In this document: positions 6,384-6,735 of the stretch, piece by piece
How the letters are laid out: the number at the start of each line of letters is the position of its first letter
Position numbering within the stretch: position 1 is the stretch's first letter
From: Actinomycetota bacterium
GTDB taxonomy: Bacteria; Actinomycetota; Actinomycetes; Nanopelagicales; Nanopelagicaceae
Reading direction: 5' to 3'
Assembly (NCBI GenBank): GCA_009700715.1
Contig: WLLM01000041.1
Span: 1-6,735 of the forward strand
DNA length: 6,735 nucleotides
Notes under the pieces: model-generated
Seen by the model: only the letters and a program-made list of their open reading frames with translations
Database searches by the model: none
Told to the model about the DNA's origin: nothing
Made by a program: the position numbers and the translations under genes

Positions 6384-6423
6384 AAAATAATTTTGTAGTA
6401 AATCTCTCAACACGTACTTGAGA
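6383..6423 (+). repeat. Two palindromes in the metallopeptidase leader, possible operators
   Basis: CAAAAT-A-ATTTTG (6383-6395) is a perfect 6-bp palindrome around one central base. TCTCAA (6405-6410) and TTGAGA (6418-6423) form a second perfect 6-bp inverted repeat around a 7-nt centre, CACGTAC. They lie just downstream of the candidate promoter, where a repressor would bind or where the second could fold as an RNA hairpin. No regulator can be named. Confidence 0.35.
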
Positions 6424-6474
6424 TATCGCAAATGGATAAGTGATTATCGATTCTGGCGAGTACTTTTTCCCCAT

Positions 6475-6478
6475 GGAG
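6475..6478 (+). promoter_or_regulatory. Ribosome binding site of the metallopeptidase gene
   Basis: GGAG lies 7 nt before the ATG at 6486 and decides this start. The ATG at 6473 is in another frame and opens only a 7-codon frame (MEFQNGL) that stops at 6494-6496, inside the real gene. Confidence 0.7.
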
Positions 6479-6485
6479 TTTCAAA

Positions 6486-6735
6486 ATGGGCTTTAACGAG
6501 ATCGATGACGAAGAGGATCTGACTCTTCCGGGAATTTCAGAAGGTGAGATTCTCGTGATCCGTTCTGCCCGGCGTAAGCGAAATATCTCGGCCTATCGCC
6601 AAGGCGGACGAATCATCGTCTCAATTCCTGCGCGAATGAGTAAGGCAGATGAGCATGCAATCGTTCCTGAGATGATCGCCAAGATTCGTAGCCAAGAAGC
6701 GGAACGAACTCCAAGCGAAGAACGCCTCATGGAGC
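6486..6735 (+). CDS. DUF45/YgjP-like M48-family metallopeptidase, N-terminal 83 residues (runs off window)
   Basis: The frame starts at ATG 6486 with a good ribosome site and stays open to the window end. After an acidic N-terminus (residues 1-20) comes the family's opening strand pattern: VIRSARRKRNISAYRQGG (24-41), then IIVSIPARMSK (43-53) and a helix with EMIAKIRSQEA (62-72). Actinobacterial members of the DUF45/YgjP-like M48 group begin this way; their HExxH zinc site lies about 60-80 residues further on and is outside the window, so activity cannot be judged. There is no signal peptide, so it is predicted cytosolic. It lies on the same strand as DUF2342, 267 nt downstream, and appears to have its own promoter and not simple operon readthrough. 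Confidence 0.82.
   Translation, partial: MGFNEIDDEEDLTLPGISEGEILVIRSARRKRNISAYRQGGRIIVSIPARMSKADEHAIVPEMIAKIRSQEAERTPSEERLME

Larger units (their letters stand above)
6219..6485. other. 267-nt intergenic region with two opposed promoters and RNA structure
   Basis: This is the longest stretch without a protein gene. In order it holds a U-tail (on the minus strand), the nested stem-loops of the candidate small RNA, that RNA's promoter, a plus-strand TTGACA, two short palindromes and the metallopeptidase ribosome site. The open frames across it, including the minus-strand one at 6153-6431, have no ribosome site or recognisable protein character. Confidence 0.7.

Noticed and set aside
6153..6431. 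92-codon minus-strand open frame across the DUF2342 end and the intergenic region
   Set aside because: It overlaps the conserved C-terminus of DUF2342 and the RNA structure, has no ribosome site, and shows no recognisable protein pattern.

Overview
The window looks like a chromosomal segment of a low-to-moderate GC actinobacterium. A streamlined freshwater planktonic lineage of the Nanopelagicales (acI) type is my best guess, but this is inferred from gene content and base composition, not from a marker gene. Two things support Actinobacteria. One is the divergent cluster of a DUF2342/zincin-like protein, a YlbL-type Lon-like protease and a UPF0182 membrane protein, the same arrangement as mycobacterial Rv3195, Rv3194c and Rv3193c. 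The other is an initiator tRNA with the C1·U72 mismatch I recall from mycobacteria.

Layout, left to right. The last 48 codons of a CopA-type copper P-ATPase (+) end at 147. They converge on a two-module DUF4389 membrane protein (-, 163-768), and an AT-only hairpin holds both stop codons. Then, all on the minus strand and reading right to left: a short membrane protein (4531-4776), a YlbL-like secreted or anchored protease (3714-4511), the large UPF0182 membrane protein (907-3717), tRNA-fMet(CAT) (787-860), and DUF4389. The protease and UPF0182 genes overlap at stop/start. The tRNA has its own -35/-10, and DUF4389 starts only 18 nt after the tRNA, so it is probably read from the tRNA promoter or by readthrough. 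On the plus strand, the DUF2342 gene (4857-6218) diverges from the small membrane protein gene. After a 267-nt intergenic region comes the 5' end of a DUF45/YgjP-like M48-family metallopeptidase gene (6486 to window end).

The protein genes look like a conserved envelope and proteolysis neighbourhood. Two of the three protease-like genes are unusual: the YlbL homologue keeps its Ser/Lys dyad but appears to have lost its whole PDZ domain, and the DUF2342 protein lacks the HExxH-equivalent histidines.

The most interesting non-coding signal lies between DUF2342 and the metallopeptidase. On the minus strand a TTGATT-N17-TAAGTT promoter is followed, at the expected start-site distance, by a compact structure. 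It has a 12-position basal stem, an internal loop, and a perfect 9-bp apical hairpin, and it ends in a U-rich tract. This has the architecture of an autonomous ~80-nt small RNA, and I cannot assign it to a family I know.
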